Source: Gemmatimonadota bacterium
GTDB lineage: Bacteria; Latescibacterota; UBA2968; UBA8231
Assembly (NCBI GenBank): GCA_009840005.1
Contig: VXOR01000101.1
Span: forward strand, 1-64,000
Direction of reading: 5' to 3'
Length of the DNA: 64,000 nt
Shown in pieces: positions 49,874-57,770 of the stretch. A program made the position numbers and the translations under genes. Each line of letters starts with the position of its first letter. Within the stretch, counting starts at the first letter, position 1. Below the pieces are notes generated by a model that saw only the letters and a program-made list of their open reading frames with translations, was not told the origin of the DNA and did not search any database.

Positions 49874-51001
49874 GAACCAATGGGCAGGGGAAGAAAGGGA
49901 GAGGCGGTTGAGGTGGATCAGGATCGGCGTGGCGTCCCCCTCGCGGATGTGGACGATCTGGTCCATGGCGAGGTTGGAGAAGCGCTGCTTTTGCCCCGTT
50001 GTCGGCCAGATAACTTCGACAAAAAGAAGCGTATCGGCGCGGCCTAAACCGAGTTCCTGTTGCAGGCTCGACGCACCGAAGCTGCCGCCCGAGCCGACGG
50101 TGGTGTAGATGTCGCGGACGAGGCCCTTTGCGCGGATGCGCGCTTGGATGCGGGTGCCCAAGGCGTCCCTGTTGGACTGGACGCCTTCGAGGCGGAGGGT
50201 GAGCCAGCGATGGCCGTGGCCGGGATTTTCAAACAGGACGTTCTGGTAGAAGTCGCCGTCATAGGCCCCGCCTAAGACGACGTCGAGATAGCCGTCGTTG
50301 TCGAAGTCATCGACGATGCTGCTGCCGGACAGGGCGACTACATCCAAGCCTAGGCCCGGTGCTCGGTCCGCAAAGCGCCCGATAGTGGAGGAGTCGGCGA
50401 AGCAATCTGGGGGTACGAGCCAATCGGGCAGGACGGCGTGGGGGTACTGGCCGAGGGTCATATAGGCGATGTTGAGCAGCCAGCGGGCGTTCAGGTCGTC
50501 TTGGTTTTTGCGCAGGGCCGCTGTGTACTGTTCGATGGCGGCCTGTGAACCTTCTTGCAGGGGGTGGATCCCCTCGCCTTGGATCGGTAGCAGACAGGAG
50601 GCAATGGTGTGGTTGAGCAGGCAGTTTTCCTGCTCGCCGAGGCGCAGGTAGGCGATGCCCAGCCGGTCGCGGACGCGCGTGCGGAGGCTGGGGGTCAGGT
50701 CTTGCGCTTGCAGAAAGTGCAGTTCGGCGATGGACTCGCGCGTCTGGCCGGCGCGCAGAAGCTGGATGGCCAATTCGAGGCGCAGTGCTTGTTGGCGATT
50801 GTGATTTTGCGCGTTGGCTAGCTGCTCGCGCAGGTAGGCGGCGCTGGCGGCGTTCATGTTCAGGGTGTTGAGGTTGGTGGGGACTTGGGCGCGGACTTCG
50901 CTGGCGAGCTGTTGCAGGCGAGCGGCCATGCGCTCGGAAGCGGATGGCTGGGCTTGGGAGGCCGCTGGGTAAAGCGCGAGGAGTAAGACGATTAGGATCA
51001 T
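49769..51001 (-). CDS. Secreted TPR plus ASPIC/UnbV protein
   Basis: This 410 aa protein is read from ATG 51001, which has TTGGAGG upstream; an upstream in-frame start lies inside the adjacent MITE. The signal peptide is MILIVLLLALYPAASQA. Residues 30-200 are helical TPR-like units (SIAELHFLQAQDLTPSLRTR, GSQAAIEQYTAALRKNQDDL). Residues 225-270 hold one FG-GAP/VCBS segment (GSSIVDDFDNDGYLDVVLGG), and residues 275-365 are an ASPIC/UnbV domain (RLEGVQSNRDALGTRIQARI, TVGSGGSFGASSLQQELGLG). The last 35 residues come from the region that overlaps the TPR gene antisense. Compared with the CRTAC1-like protein at 21141 it has one propeller motif instead of many. Confidence 0.8.
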   Translation of the reverse strand: MILIVLLLALYPAASQAQPSASERMAARLQQLASEVRAQVPTNLNTLNMNAASAAYLREQLANAQNHNRQQALRLELAIQLLRAGQTRESIAELHFLQAQDLTPSLRTRVRDRLGIAYLRLGEQENCLLNHTIASCLLPIQGEGIHPLQEGSQAAIEQYTAALRKNQDDLNARWLLNIAYMTLGQYPHAVLPDWLVPPDCFADSSTIGRFADRAPGLGLDVVALSGSSIVDDFDNDGYLDVVLGGAYDGDFYQNVLFENPGHGHRWLTLRLEGVQSNRDALGTRIQARIRAKGLVRDIYTTVGSGGSFGASSLQQELGLGRADTLLFVEVIWPTTGQKQRFSNLAMDQIVHIREGDATPILIHLNRLSLSSPAHWFLTPLNGPNRLFHYPPSLAPHPNLDIRSTRLLQRL

Positions 51002-51033
51002 AAACGCGCCTCCAAGAATAATACGTTGACAAC

Positions 51034-51182
51034 CTGAGTACACGACAGTAGAGCGGTATGGGATGCTTCGCTTCGCTCAGCATGACAACATCGGCGTCAG
51101 TACCTGTCATGCTGAGCGAAGCGGAGTCGAAGCATCTTAGCCCTCCCATGCCTAAGTCCCTGGATTACTGTCGTGTACTTAG
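51034..51182. mobile_element. MITE with 17-bp TIRs and 8-bp target duplication
   Basis: A non-coding 149-bp element. Terminal arms CTGAGTACACGACAGTA (51034-51050) and TACTGTCGTGTACTTAG (51166-51182) are inverted with one mismatch. Flanking TTGACAAC occurs directly at 51026-51033 and 51183-51190, an 8-bp target-site duplication. Nested arms 51062-51087 and 51105-51136 (GATGCTTCGCTTCGCTCAG... against its complement, interrupted by GGAGTC) give a long hairpin. The TGTCATGCTGAGCGAAGC core is a widespread bacterial repeat, as I recall. No transposase is seen. It lies 33 bp upstream of the TPR-ASPIC start. Confidence 0.85.
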
Positions 51183-51220
51183 TTGACAACATAAGCGTCC
51201 TTTGTTATCACTAACAACTT

Positions 51221-51252
51221 AATGCACTGCAAAGAGTGTTCCGAAGTGCATT
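51221..51252. promoter_or_regulatory. Inverted repeat upstream of the 51310 gene
   Basis: An 8-bp perfect inverted repeat AATGCACT (51221-51228) and AGTGCATT (51245-51252) with a 16-bp spacer lies 58 bp before the start at 51310. It could be an operator or the foot of a leader hairpin. The region from 51191 to 51309 is AT-rich and presumably holds the promoter. Confidence 0.35.
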
Positions 51253-51309
51253 GGCACGGGAATTTTATTTATTGAATCAACCCCCATTCTAATGAGAGGG
51301 AGATAAGTC

Positions 51310-52254
51310 ATGAGGAAATTATTGACGCTGAGTGTGGCGGTATCGCTTTTGGGCCTGAGCTCGCCTTCTTTGGCACACGTGCCCGAGGGGCTGATCTTAG
51401 GCGTCTGGCAGTGGCCCACGTCGCATCTGCCGGTGATGGATGGCGATATTTCCGAGTGGGACGTAGTGCCCGACAATTTGTGGCTCACGCCGTTCAGCGA
51501 ATTCAACGGCGAGCTCCTGCACGTGGTGGTGGCCGGTGAGGTTGGAGCCGAGGTCAATACTGCGGATCTGAACTTCCGCTGGACCTCGGGCTGGAACGAC
51601 GAGCTGGATCGCCTCTACTTCGTCTATGACCGCTTCGACGATCTGTGGGATCGCGATGCCGGCGGCATAGGTGGTGCTGGCGGCGACGACAGCTTTGAGA
51701 TCAACCTCGACGCCAATCACGGCGGCGACGTCTCGTGGTTTGGTGCTGACGATTTCGACACTGAGGAAGAAGTGCTGCGCAATCGGGGCCGCCTCAATCA
51801 GATGAGCCACTACCGCTGGCCGCCGATGGAGCCGATTGGCTGGAACTGGCTTTGGGCCTCGAGCGCTACTTGGCACGACGTCGAGCCTTATTCGTGTTGC
51901 CCCAACTCCTTCAATCTCAACGGCGCACACGCCACCGAGGCGACTTTCCAGGTCGAGTGGTGGACCGTGGGCTGGGACGATTTCGATCATGCGTCGCCCG
52001 AAAACAGCGTCCAGCACGACTTTGGTGAAAACGACATCATCGGTCTGGGCATCTCGATCATCGACAACGATGTAGGAACCGACAACGACACCGACCGCCG
52101 CTTTGCTGCTTGGCGCATGGGCGGCGCGCGCTGCGGCAACGGCGATGGTAAGTGCATCACTGACTTCATCTTGCTACCGGCACAGATGGATCTTTTGCCA
52201 ACCGCCGTCGAGAACGATAGCTGGGGCCACATCAAGGCTTCGTACATGCAGTAG
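51310..52254 (+). CDS. Secreted CBM9/DOMON-like protein
   Basis: This 314 aa protein has signal peptide MRKLLTLSVAVSLLGLSSPS then LAH. The mature protein resembles a sugar-binding DOMON/CBM9-like fold: VMDGDISEWDVVPDNLWLTP opens the domain (the DGxxxEW pattern), and LNFRWTSGWNDELDRLYFVY, FRWTSG-type strands and DDSFEINLDANHGGDVSW follow. Acidic clusters (DDLWDRDAGG, DIIGLGISIIDNDVGTDNDT) could bind calcium. Two cysteines near VEPYSCCPN and another pair near ARCGNGDGKC may form disulfides. ATG 51310 follows GGGAGAT. It is followed by a terminator at 52283, so it may be monocistronic. The specific ligand is unknown. Confidence 0.65.
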   Translation: MRKLLTLSVAVSLLGLSSPSLAHVPEGLILGVWQWPTSHLPVMDGDISEWDVVPDNLWLTPFSEFNGELLHVVVAGEVGAEVNTADLNFRWTSGWNDELDRLYFVYDRFDDLWDRDAGGIGGAGGDDSFEINLDANHGGDVSWFGADDFDTEEEVLRNRGRLNQMSHYRWPPMEPIGWNWLWASSATWHDVEPYSCCPNSFNLNGAHATEATFQVEWWTVGWDDFDHASPENSVQHDFGENDIIGLGISIIDNDVGTDNDTDRRFAAWRMGGARCGNGDGKCITDFILLPAQMDLLPTAVENDSWGHIKASYMQ

Positions 52255-52282
52255 CTGGCCTGGTAGTTTGCGGGTTTGACTT

Positions 52283-52322
52283 AGGGAGGTGGATCGCTTG
52301 TGATCTGCCTCCCTTGTTTTTT
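52283..52322 (+). terminator. Rho-independent terminator after the 51310 gene
   Basis: A stem AGGGAGG...CCTCCCT (52283-52289 with 52308-52314), with inner GATC pairing, is followed by TTGTTTTTT. It lies about 30 bp after the stop at 52254 and before the dispersed repeat. It is a typical intrinsic terminator. Confidence 0.75.
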
Positions 52323-52323
52323 G

Positions 52324-52398
52324 GATCCGCAGATGGACGCAGATGGACGCAGATGGACGCAGGATAGCAGAAACCGTTTAAGTCATTCGGGATTGTTA
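52324..52398. repeat. Dispersed intergenic repeat, copy B
   Basis: The repeat opens GATCCGC, then three 10-bp AGATGGACGC units and a tail (AAACCGTTTAAGTCATTCGG, GATTGTTAG). It matches the copy at 10566-10651, including the tail, which differs by scattered substitutions. It ends a base before the start of the solute-binding-protein gene, so its tail may supply the ribosome-binding region. Confidence 0.65.
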
Positions 52399-52399
52399 G

Positions 52400-54055
52400 A
52401 TGACGCGGAGAAAATTTTTCGCTCTGTTGGTGTTTTTCGCCGGCATTAGCACTGTGTATGCCCTCGCCGAGCGGCAGGCGCAGAAAATGCAGGCGACAGA
52501 GGCCGAGCTGAGTATCGACTGGGACGCGGTGGTCGATGATCTGACCGAGCGGCTCGAGATCTCTTGGATGAGCATCCCGCGCTTTCCCACTGCGCGCGAG
52601 GGGACTTGGATCGAAGAGCGGCTCGAAAAGCGGTTCAACGTCGATTTCAAACCGCTGTTTACCAGTCATTTTGCCTATATGCGCCGTCGGCCGTTGGTCT
52701 TTGCTGGCGGCAATGTGCCCGACTTGTTCTACGCCGGCGATCCGGTCGTGGTGCAAAAGGACGCTCACCACGGCTATGCGCTACCCATTCCCTACGAGGT
52801 CATCCAAAAACACGCGCCCAACTACGTGCGCTATCTCAACGAGTACGCGCCCTCGGCGTGGCTCTACGCCTACTGGAAGGGGGCCAACTACGGCATCCCC
52901 ACTTGGGGCAGCAGCTTGGGCTATCCTGTGCCGGGGATCTGGCGGATGGACTGGCTGCACAACGTCGGCATCGACAAGGTGCCGGAGACCCTCGATGAGA
53001 TGTACACGGCGCTGTGGAAGTTTCGCCACGAGGACCCGGATGGCAATGGGATACAAGACACCTACGGCATGTGTCCCAATGCGCAGGCTTGGTTCAATGT
53101 CTTTGGCGCGGTATTTGGGGCCTACGGGATCGTGCCGCACGGCTGGATGCTGCGCGATGGCGAGGTTGTGTGGGGTGGGACCCGGCCCGAGGCCAAGGAG
53201 AGCTTGGGCCTTTTGCGCAAGTGGTACGCCGACGGGCTGATCGACCCCGACTTTGCGATCGGCCAAATCAAGAGCAGCCCAATACCCTACCAGAAATTCG
53301 TCAGCGGCAAGACGGGATACCTCTTCAGCCACGGCGGCTATAGCAGCTTTGACCAGTACAACAAGGCGTCGTTGGTGTCGGTCATTGCCGAGTTACAGCC
53401 GGGTGCCGAGGTGGTGGTCGGGCCGTTTCCGGCTGGTCCGCAAGGTATCCGCGGGGCGCGGGTGTGGAGCACGGCCGCCCATGTTTTTGTCTTTGGCAAG
53501 CAGGTGGCGGCCGCGCCTGAGAAGGTCGTGCGGATGCTCAAAATTTTCGAGGCGCTAGCGGTTGAGGAAAAGCTCTTTGTCGAGGTGCGGATGGGCCAGC
53601 GAGGCGTGCATTGGGAGTTCGACGCCGAGCGCGGCCTGTACTATCTGCCGCCCTATGACGACCGCAACGTTGCCAGCAAGCATCTTATCGTGTTGAACGT
53701 CGATGGCCCGGGCGGCTTTTTCGCGCCCTGCGGGGTCCGGCCCGCCATTGCCGACAAGTACCTGCCAACGGCCATGCTGCAACACCGCGAGCGCTATCAG
53801 CGCACCGAGTGGGCGCAGGCCGGCCTGTTTGGCAAGCCGGACGTGGTACCTTCGTCGATCAAGCACTTGCGCGATCTGCGCAATTTGCAGATGACGGTTT
53901 ACGCCGAAATCATACGCGGCGAGCGCGATCTCGACTATTTCGACGATTTCGTGGCCGAATGGACGGAACGGGGCGGGGCGGAGATGACCCAAGAGGCGCG
54001 GGAAATCTACAAGGTGCGCGAGGAGATTTACCGGAAGGTAGGGGTAAGCCACTGA
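52400..54055 (+). CDS. Extracellular solute-binding protein (family 1-like)
   Basis: This 551 aa protein has an N-terminal signal or anchor helix (MTRRKFFALLVFFAGISTVY then ALA) and no lipobox. The body shows the two-lobe fold of ABC sugar-binding proteins: NVPDLFYAGDPVVVQKD, YALPIPYEVIQKHAPNYVRY, GIPTWGSSLGYPVPGIWRMD, VPETLDEMYTALWKFRHEDP, MCPNAQAWFNVFGAVFGAYG. It is longer than usual (about 420 aa). A binding protein normally works with two permeases and an ATPase; none lies in this window, so it may be an orphan serving a transporter elsewhere. The start codon directly abuts the dispersed repeat and a clear ribosome site is missing. Oligosaccharide or polyol ligand is inferred from context. 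Confidence 0.8.
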   Translation: MTRRKFFALLVFFAGISTVYALAERQAQKMQATEAELSIDWDAVVDDLTERLEISWMSIPRFPTAREGTWIEERLEKRFNVDFKPLFTSHFAYMRRRPLVFAGGNVPDLFYAGDPVVVQKDAHHGYALPIPYEVIQKHAPNYVRYLNEYAPSAWLYAYWKGANYGIPTWGSSLGYPVPGIWRMDWLHNVGIDKVPETLDEMYTALWKFRHEDPDGNGIQDTYGMCPNAQAWFNVFGAVFGAYGIVPHGWMLRDGEVVWGGTRPEAKESLGLLRKWYADGLIDPDFAIGQIKSSPIPYQKFVSGKTGYLFSHGGYSSFDQYNKASLVSVIAELQPGAEVVVGPFPAGPQGIRGARVWSTAAHVFVFGKQVAAAPEKVVRMLKIFEALAVEEKLFVEVRMGQRGVHWEFDAERGLYYLPPYDDRNVASKHLIVLNVDGPGGFFAPCGVRPAIADKYLPTAMLQHRERYQRTEWAQAGLFGKPDVVPSSIKHLRDLRNLQMTVYAEIIRGERDLDYFDDFVAEWTERGGAEMTQEAREIYKVREEIYRKVGVSH

Positions 54056-54269
54056 GAGCACAGCCCTGTGCGGCCTGACGGTGGTGGATTTCAATGTTCG
54101 CGGTGGAACCTACAGGCACTTGATACGTCTTTCCTTTTAGAAACGTGGTTCGTGGTTAGTGCCCATACCATTGGTTCGCAAGCGGGTTGGGACTGGTCAG
54201 ACCGCTCTTTAAGACCACTCCACCGGGGACGCCACTGCAAACGGTGGTCCAACAACAAGGAGATGTGCT

Positions 54270-54920
54270 ATGTATTACCGCATGATGGGAACTGTCGTCG
54301 TCTTGCTGATGGCGGCCGAGATGAGCCTTGCCCAAGACGACGCTGATTTCTTCGGCGAGTCCACCGGCCAAGGCCCGGTCGGCCACGTCGGCGTCAAAGA
54401 TGATTCCGCGACGCTGGAGTCGCTGACTGAACACGCCGACCGGATCACCGTCGGTCAAGTCGGCACCATGCGCCGAGTGATTGAAGACCATGTCGTCCAC
54501 ACCCAAGAAGGTCAGCCGATTACCGGCACGTTTGTCTTTACCTATGTCGATCTGACGCCTACCGAGCACATCGTCGGGGATTCGGTCGGCACGGTGACGG
54601 TGCGCGTCTTGGGCGGTTTGCACCCGGACGGCACCAAGTTTACTACCTATGCGGACGCGCCTTCGCTGTCGAGCGAGGAGCAGGTATTGGTGTTTTTGGA
54701 AGAGACGCCGGAGCGTGGTCCCAACGAGGAGTTGGTGCATCAGATTGCCTACCATCGGGCGGGCAAGTTCCGCGTCGAGGGTGAGGGCACAGCGGCGCGT
54801 TTAGTGCGCGATTTGCCCAATAGTGCATTGGCGATTGATGCCAGCGAAGGCATTGGCGACGACCCGATTCCCTTGGAGAAGATGAAGGCATTGATCCGCG
54901 CCGAACGAGCGGACGATTAA
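54270..54920 (+). CDS. Secreted hypothetical protein, matrixin-partner family
   Basis: This 216 aa protein has signal peptide MYYRMMGTVVVLLMAAEMSL then AQ. The body LTEHADRITVGQVGTMRRVI, ITGTFVFTYVDLTPTEHIVG, VTVRVLGGLHPDGTKF and LSSEEQVLVFLEE matches a pattern I recall of small secreted proteins (aDlVvrGrV...TyvtlxVxevlkG...vxxpGG...GerVllFL) that are regularly encoded before M10 metalloproteases. Here it precedes the matrixin gene by 46 bp. It may chaperone or inhibit the protease. ATG 54270 follows AAGGAG. The 214-bp gap before it contains no recognised element. Confidence 0.7.
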   Translation: MYYRMMGTVVVLLMAAEMSLAQDDADFFGESTGQGPVGHVGVKDDSATLESLTEHADRITVGQVGTMRRVIEDHVVHTQEGQPITGTFVFTYVDLTPTEHIVGDSVGTVTVRVLGGLHPDGTKFTTYADAPSLSSEEQVLVFLEETPERGPNEELVHQIAYHRAGKFRVEGEGTAARLVRDLPNSALAIDASEGIGDDPIPLEKMKALIRAERADD

Positions 54921-54966
54921 GAAGCAAGGCCTTTTTATGCTCACGTTTAACGAGGAAAGTGATAAA

Positions 54967-56070
54967 ATGAAATCTATGTTCAAGCTCTTGTGGGTACTAC
55001 TGATCAGCCTGTTGGTTGTCTCGGAAGATGGACGTGCTTATGGCGAAGACTATGCCATATTTTGGTTAGGCCATGTTAGGAATGTGTCGTACTTGGGAGA
55101 AAATTATTTGCGCCCAAATTGGGATAACGAATCTCAGTTGGACGATCCGCCTGCTAACAGAAAATGGCTCTTCTGGGATGCGTCCTCCGTGAGATTCAAA
55201 ATGGGGTTTCCCTCCAGCGATTTCAGCTCTTTGGCCCCGATGGCTAGTGCCATCCAGAATTCCATCGCCTCTTGGGACAACATTGATTCGAGCGTGCTCA
55301 GCATAACCTATAGCGGAATGGATATATACCTAACCAACGATCCCGACGACGGGGTCAATACCATTTTCTGGTCCAACCACAGTACCATCAGTCATGGTAA
55401 CGGATTTACCCTGCTTACGGTATCAACCAGCGGAGTTGATGCCGGCGAGTTTTCCGATGTTGACATCGTTCTCAATGATGGCAGAGACTGGACGACCAAC
55501 ACGGCCCAATGTGGGACGGGTCCCAAGGATGTGCAGGACGTCGTGACCCACGAATTGGGTCATGCTCTCGGTTTGGCCCATTCTACAGGTCCGAACACGA
55601 TGACTTCCAGTGCTGTCTTATGTCAGAACGCCGACTCCACGTACTACAAAGCGCTAAAACGACGGAGGCTTACGAACAATGATAAGGACGGCTACAAGTA
55701 CATTTACGTAGGCTCTAACAGCATTCTCTCTCGCTTTGGCGGCGACGGCCAAAGTTCAAAAATTGTAGTCAGCGATGCCCCAAAGGAGAGTGGCATCACA
55801 CAAGCGAGCGTTTTCCCCAATCCATTCAATCCAGAAGTTACCCTCACCTTCGACTTGGAACACTCGGCATCTGTCTCGGTGCGTATCTACAACGAGCTAG
55901 GGCAGCAAGTGCGGGTGCTGGCCGCCGAGGGAGTGCGCCCGGCGGGAAGCTACCAATTCGTCTGGGACGGGCGCGATCAAGCCGGGCAGTTCCAAGCGTC
56001 GGGTACGTATCTGCTGGTGCTTGCGGTTGATGGAGTAATCGAGACCCATAAGCTGACGCTATTGCACTGA
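54967..56070 (+). CDS. Matrixin-like zinc metalloprotease with FlgD-like tail
   Basis: This 367 aa secreted protein is read from ATG 54967 (GAGGAAAG upstream; 54937 is an alternative). Signal peptide: KSMFKLLWVLLISLLVVSED. Residues 60-240 are an M10/M57-type protease domain with HELGHALGLAH (zinc histidines at about 195, 199 and 205, catalytic Glu at 196). Residues 285-367 are the FlgD-like/T9SS-type-A domain: VFPNPFNPEVTLTFDLEHSA, RIYNELGQQVRVLAAEGVRP, TYLLVLAVDGVIETHKLTLL. The tail is nearly identical to the tails of the next three genes, also at DNA level, while the protease domain is unrelated to them. The preceding gene is the usual partner of such proteases. Confidence 0.85.
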   Translation: MKSMFKLLWVLLISLLVVSEDGRAYGEDYAIFWLGHVRNVSYLGENYLRPNWDNESQLDDPPANRKWLFWDASSVRFKMGFPSSDFSSLAPMASAIQNSIASWDNIDSSVLSITYSGMDIYLTNDPDDGVNTIFWSNHSTISHGNGFTLLTVSTSGVDAGEFSDVDIVLNDGRDWTTNTAQCGTGPKDVQDVVTHELGHALGLAHSTGPNTMTSSAVLCQNADSTYYKALKRRRLTNNDKDGYKYIYVGSNSILSRFGGDGQSSKIVVSDAPKESGITQASVFPNPFNPEVTLTFDLEHSASVSVRIYNELGQQVRVLAAEGVRPAGSYQFVWDGRDQAGQFQASGTYLLVLAVDGVIETHKLTLLH

Positions 56071-56079
56071 GAGAAGGCC

Positions 56080-57756
56080 ATGTTTAGGCATTGGTTTGGC
56101 GTTCTCCTCGCCTTGTTGGGGGTCGTGTCTCCGCATGCATCTGTTTGGGGTCTGCCGCCGTGCGGTACGCCGGGTACCATCACTACCGTAACGGCTCCCG
56201 ATGGCGATTACTTAGCCGCTTTCAGCGGTTATACGATCTACCCGCCGGAGCATCTAAGTGTAGGTGGTGGGGTGGACTTGGCCGCCTCACCGGACTATCG
56301 CAGTTACCAGCCGGTGGGGTTGGCCTTAGATATCCAAGGCCGGGTCTATGTAGCCGACCAAACTATCATCTATCGGCTCGAAGCCGATGGCACCGCCACC
56401 CGCATCGTCGGCGTACCGCAGTATTCCTTTATAGAAAATGATGAGGACACTTGGCGGGTCCCTCTATTGCAGCGTACCAATGTCCTGCAGGATACTGTCG
56501 CGGCGTTGGATGCCCGCATTGGACCGGGGGCGATGGCCTTTGACCGGCAAGGCCGACTTCACTTCGTCGATTATGTCGATAGGAATCAACTCAATAATTT
56601 CATCGATTTTCAGGAAGTGGAAGCCCGCATAGCGCGTTTAGCGGCCAATGGACAGGTGGTTACTGTGGTCGGTCCGATCCAGGTTGGCTACATCAGTTCG
56701 CTGATGTTCGACTTGGAAGGTCATCTGCTGATGGCCGGCACAGGGGGCATTCGGCGCATGGATGGGCAAGGGATCATCACCACGCTACTGGAAGCCGACT
56801 ACGTGGGAAAACTGCTTATAGATGGGCAAGGGGTGCTATACTTTGCGATGGACAATCAGGTCTTCCGCCGCCATGCCGATGGCGAGATAGAACATGTGGC
56901 CGGGTCGGATTGGGGCGATCCTACTAATCTGGCCGAGGTCTCAGCCATGACAAAGGCCGCGTTGGAAGGGGAGTGGAAATTGGAAGAGCGGTTAGGTGGA
57001 TACTATGTCGCCAACGGCCGACCGGCGACCGAGGCACCTTTCCACTACCTAGCGGACATGGTGCTCGACACTCAAGGGACTCTGTATATTGCCAATGCTA
57101 ATTTCCATCGCATCCATCGGGTTCGTCCCGATGGTATCCTCGAAACTATTGCTGGCAACGGAGTGGATTTTCGTTTTTCCCTAGGCTGTCCGGCCGTAAA
57201 GCGGGTAGCGGGTAGCGAAAAGTTTTCGGGGCCTGACTGCCAAGATCATATCGGCGATGGCGGCTCGGCGTTGGAGGCTCCGATCTGGTGGCCTTCCCAG
57301 TTACTATTGACGCCTGAAGACGATCTTCTAGTCGTGATGTCGGGGGGTTTTGGGGGCTGGGATTGGTCCGGGGGATCATTTTCCCAGCTACGCCGGATAT
57401 GTCGAGTCAGCAAGTGGGGAGTCCCCACAGCTATTGAGACGGTCGAGGAGCAGGCGTCGGCAAACCTTGCTGAAGAAGCGTTGTCCGCCCTGCGCCTGTA
57501 TCCCAATCCGTTCAACGCTGCTGTTACCATCGCCTTCGAGTTGGAACACTCGGCGTCCGTGTCGGTTCATATCTATAATGAGTTGGGTCAGCAGGTGCGG
57601 GTGCTGGCTGCCGAGGGGGTGCGTCCGGCCGGAAATTACCAATTCGTCTGGGACGGGCGCGACCAAGCCGGGCAGTTCCAAGCGTCGGGTACGTATCTGC
57701 TGGTACTTGCGGTCGATGGGGCTGTCGAGACGCACAAGCTGACGCTGCTGCATTGA
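56080..57756 (+). CDS. Secreted NHL-like beta-propeller protein with FlgD-like tail, copy 1
   Basis: This 558 aa protein is read from ATG 56080, ten bases after the protease stop. Signal peptide: MFRHWFGVLLALLGVVSPHA. The mature protein starts LPPCGTPGTITTVTAPDGDY, then NHL-type propeller repeats such as PVGLALDIQGRVYVADQTII, YRLEADGTATRIVGVPQYSF, AMAFDRQGRLHFVDYVDRNQ, LVLDTQGTLYIANANFHRIH and RPDGILETIAGNGVDFRF. They resemble teneurin/SMP-30-like six-blade proteins. Residues 465-558 are the FlgD-like sorting tail (LYPNPFNAAVTIAFELEHSA). Two Cys near 380-400 (LGCPAVK, GPDCQDH) may pair. It is probably a cell-surface protein of unknown ligand. Confidence 0.8.
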   Translation: MFRHWFGVLLALLGVVSPHASVWGLPPCGTPGTITTVTAPDGDYLAAFSGYTIYPPEHLSVGGGVDLAASPDYRSYQPVGLALDIQGRVYVADQTIIYRLEADGTATRIVGVPQYSFIENDEDTWRVPLLQRTNVLQDTVAALDARIGPGAMAFDRQGRLHFVDYVDRNQLNNFIDFQEVEARIARLAANGQVVTVVGPIQVGYISSLMFDLEGHLLMAGTGGIRRMDGQGIITTLLEADYVGKLLIDGQGVLYFAMDNQVFRRHADGEIEHVAGSDWGDPTNLAEVSAMTKAALEGEWKLEERLGGYYVANGRPATEAPFHYLADMVLDTQGTLYIANANFHRIHRVRPDGILETIAGNGVDFRFSLGCPAVKRVAGSEKFSGPDCQDHIGDGGSALEAPIWWPSQLLLTPEDDLLVVMSGGFGGWDWSGGSFSQLRRICRVSKWGVPTAIETVEEQASANLAEEALSALRLYPNPFNAAVTIAFELEHSASVSVHIYNELGQQVRVLAAEGVRPAGNYQFVWDGRDQAGQFQASGTYLLVLAVDGAVETHKLTLLH

Positions 57757-57770
57757 CGGGACGGATAACC

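Noticed and set aside
52331..52360. Three tandem 10-bp units as a CRISPR seed
   Set aside because: The units are adjacent without spacers and recur before another gene; they are a simple dispersed repeat.
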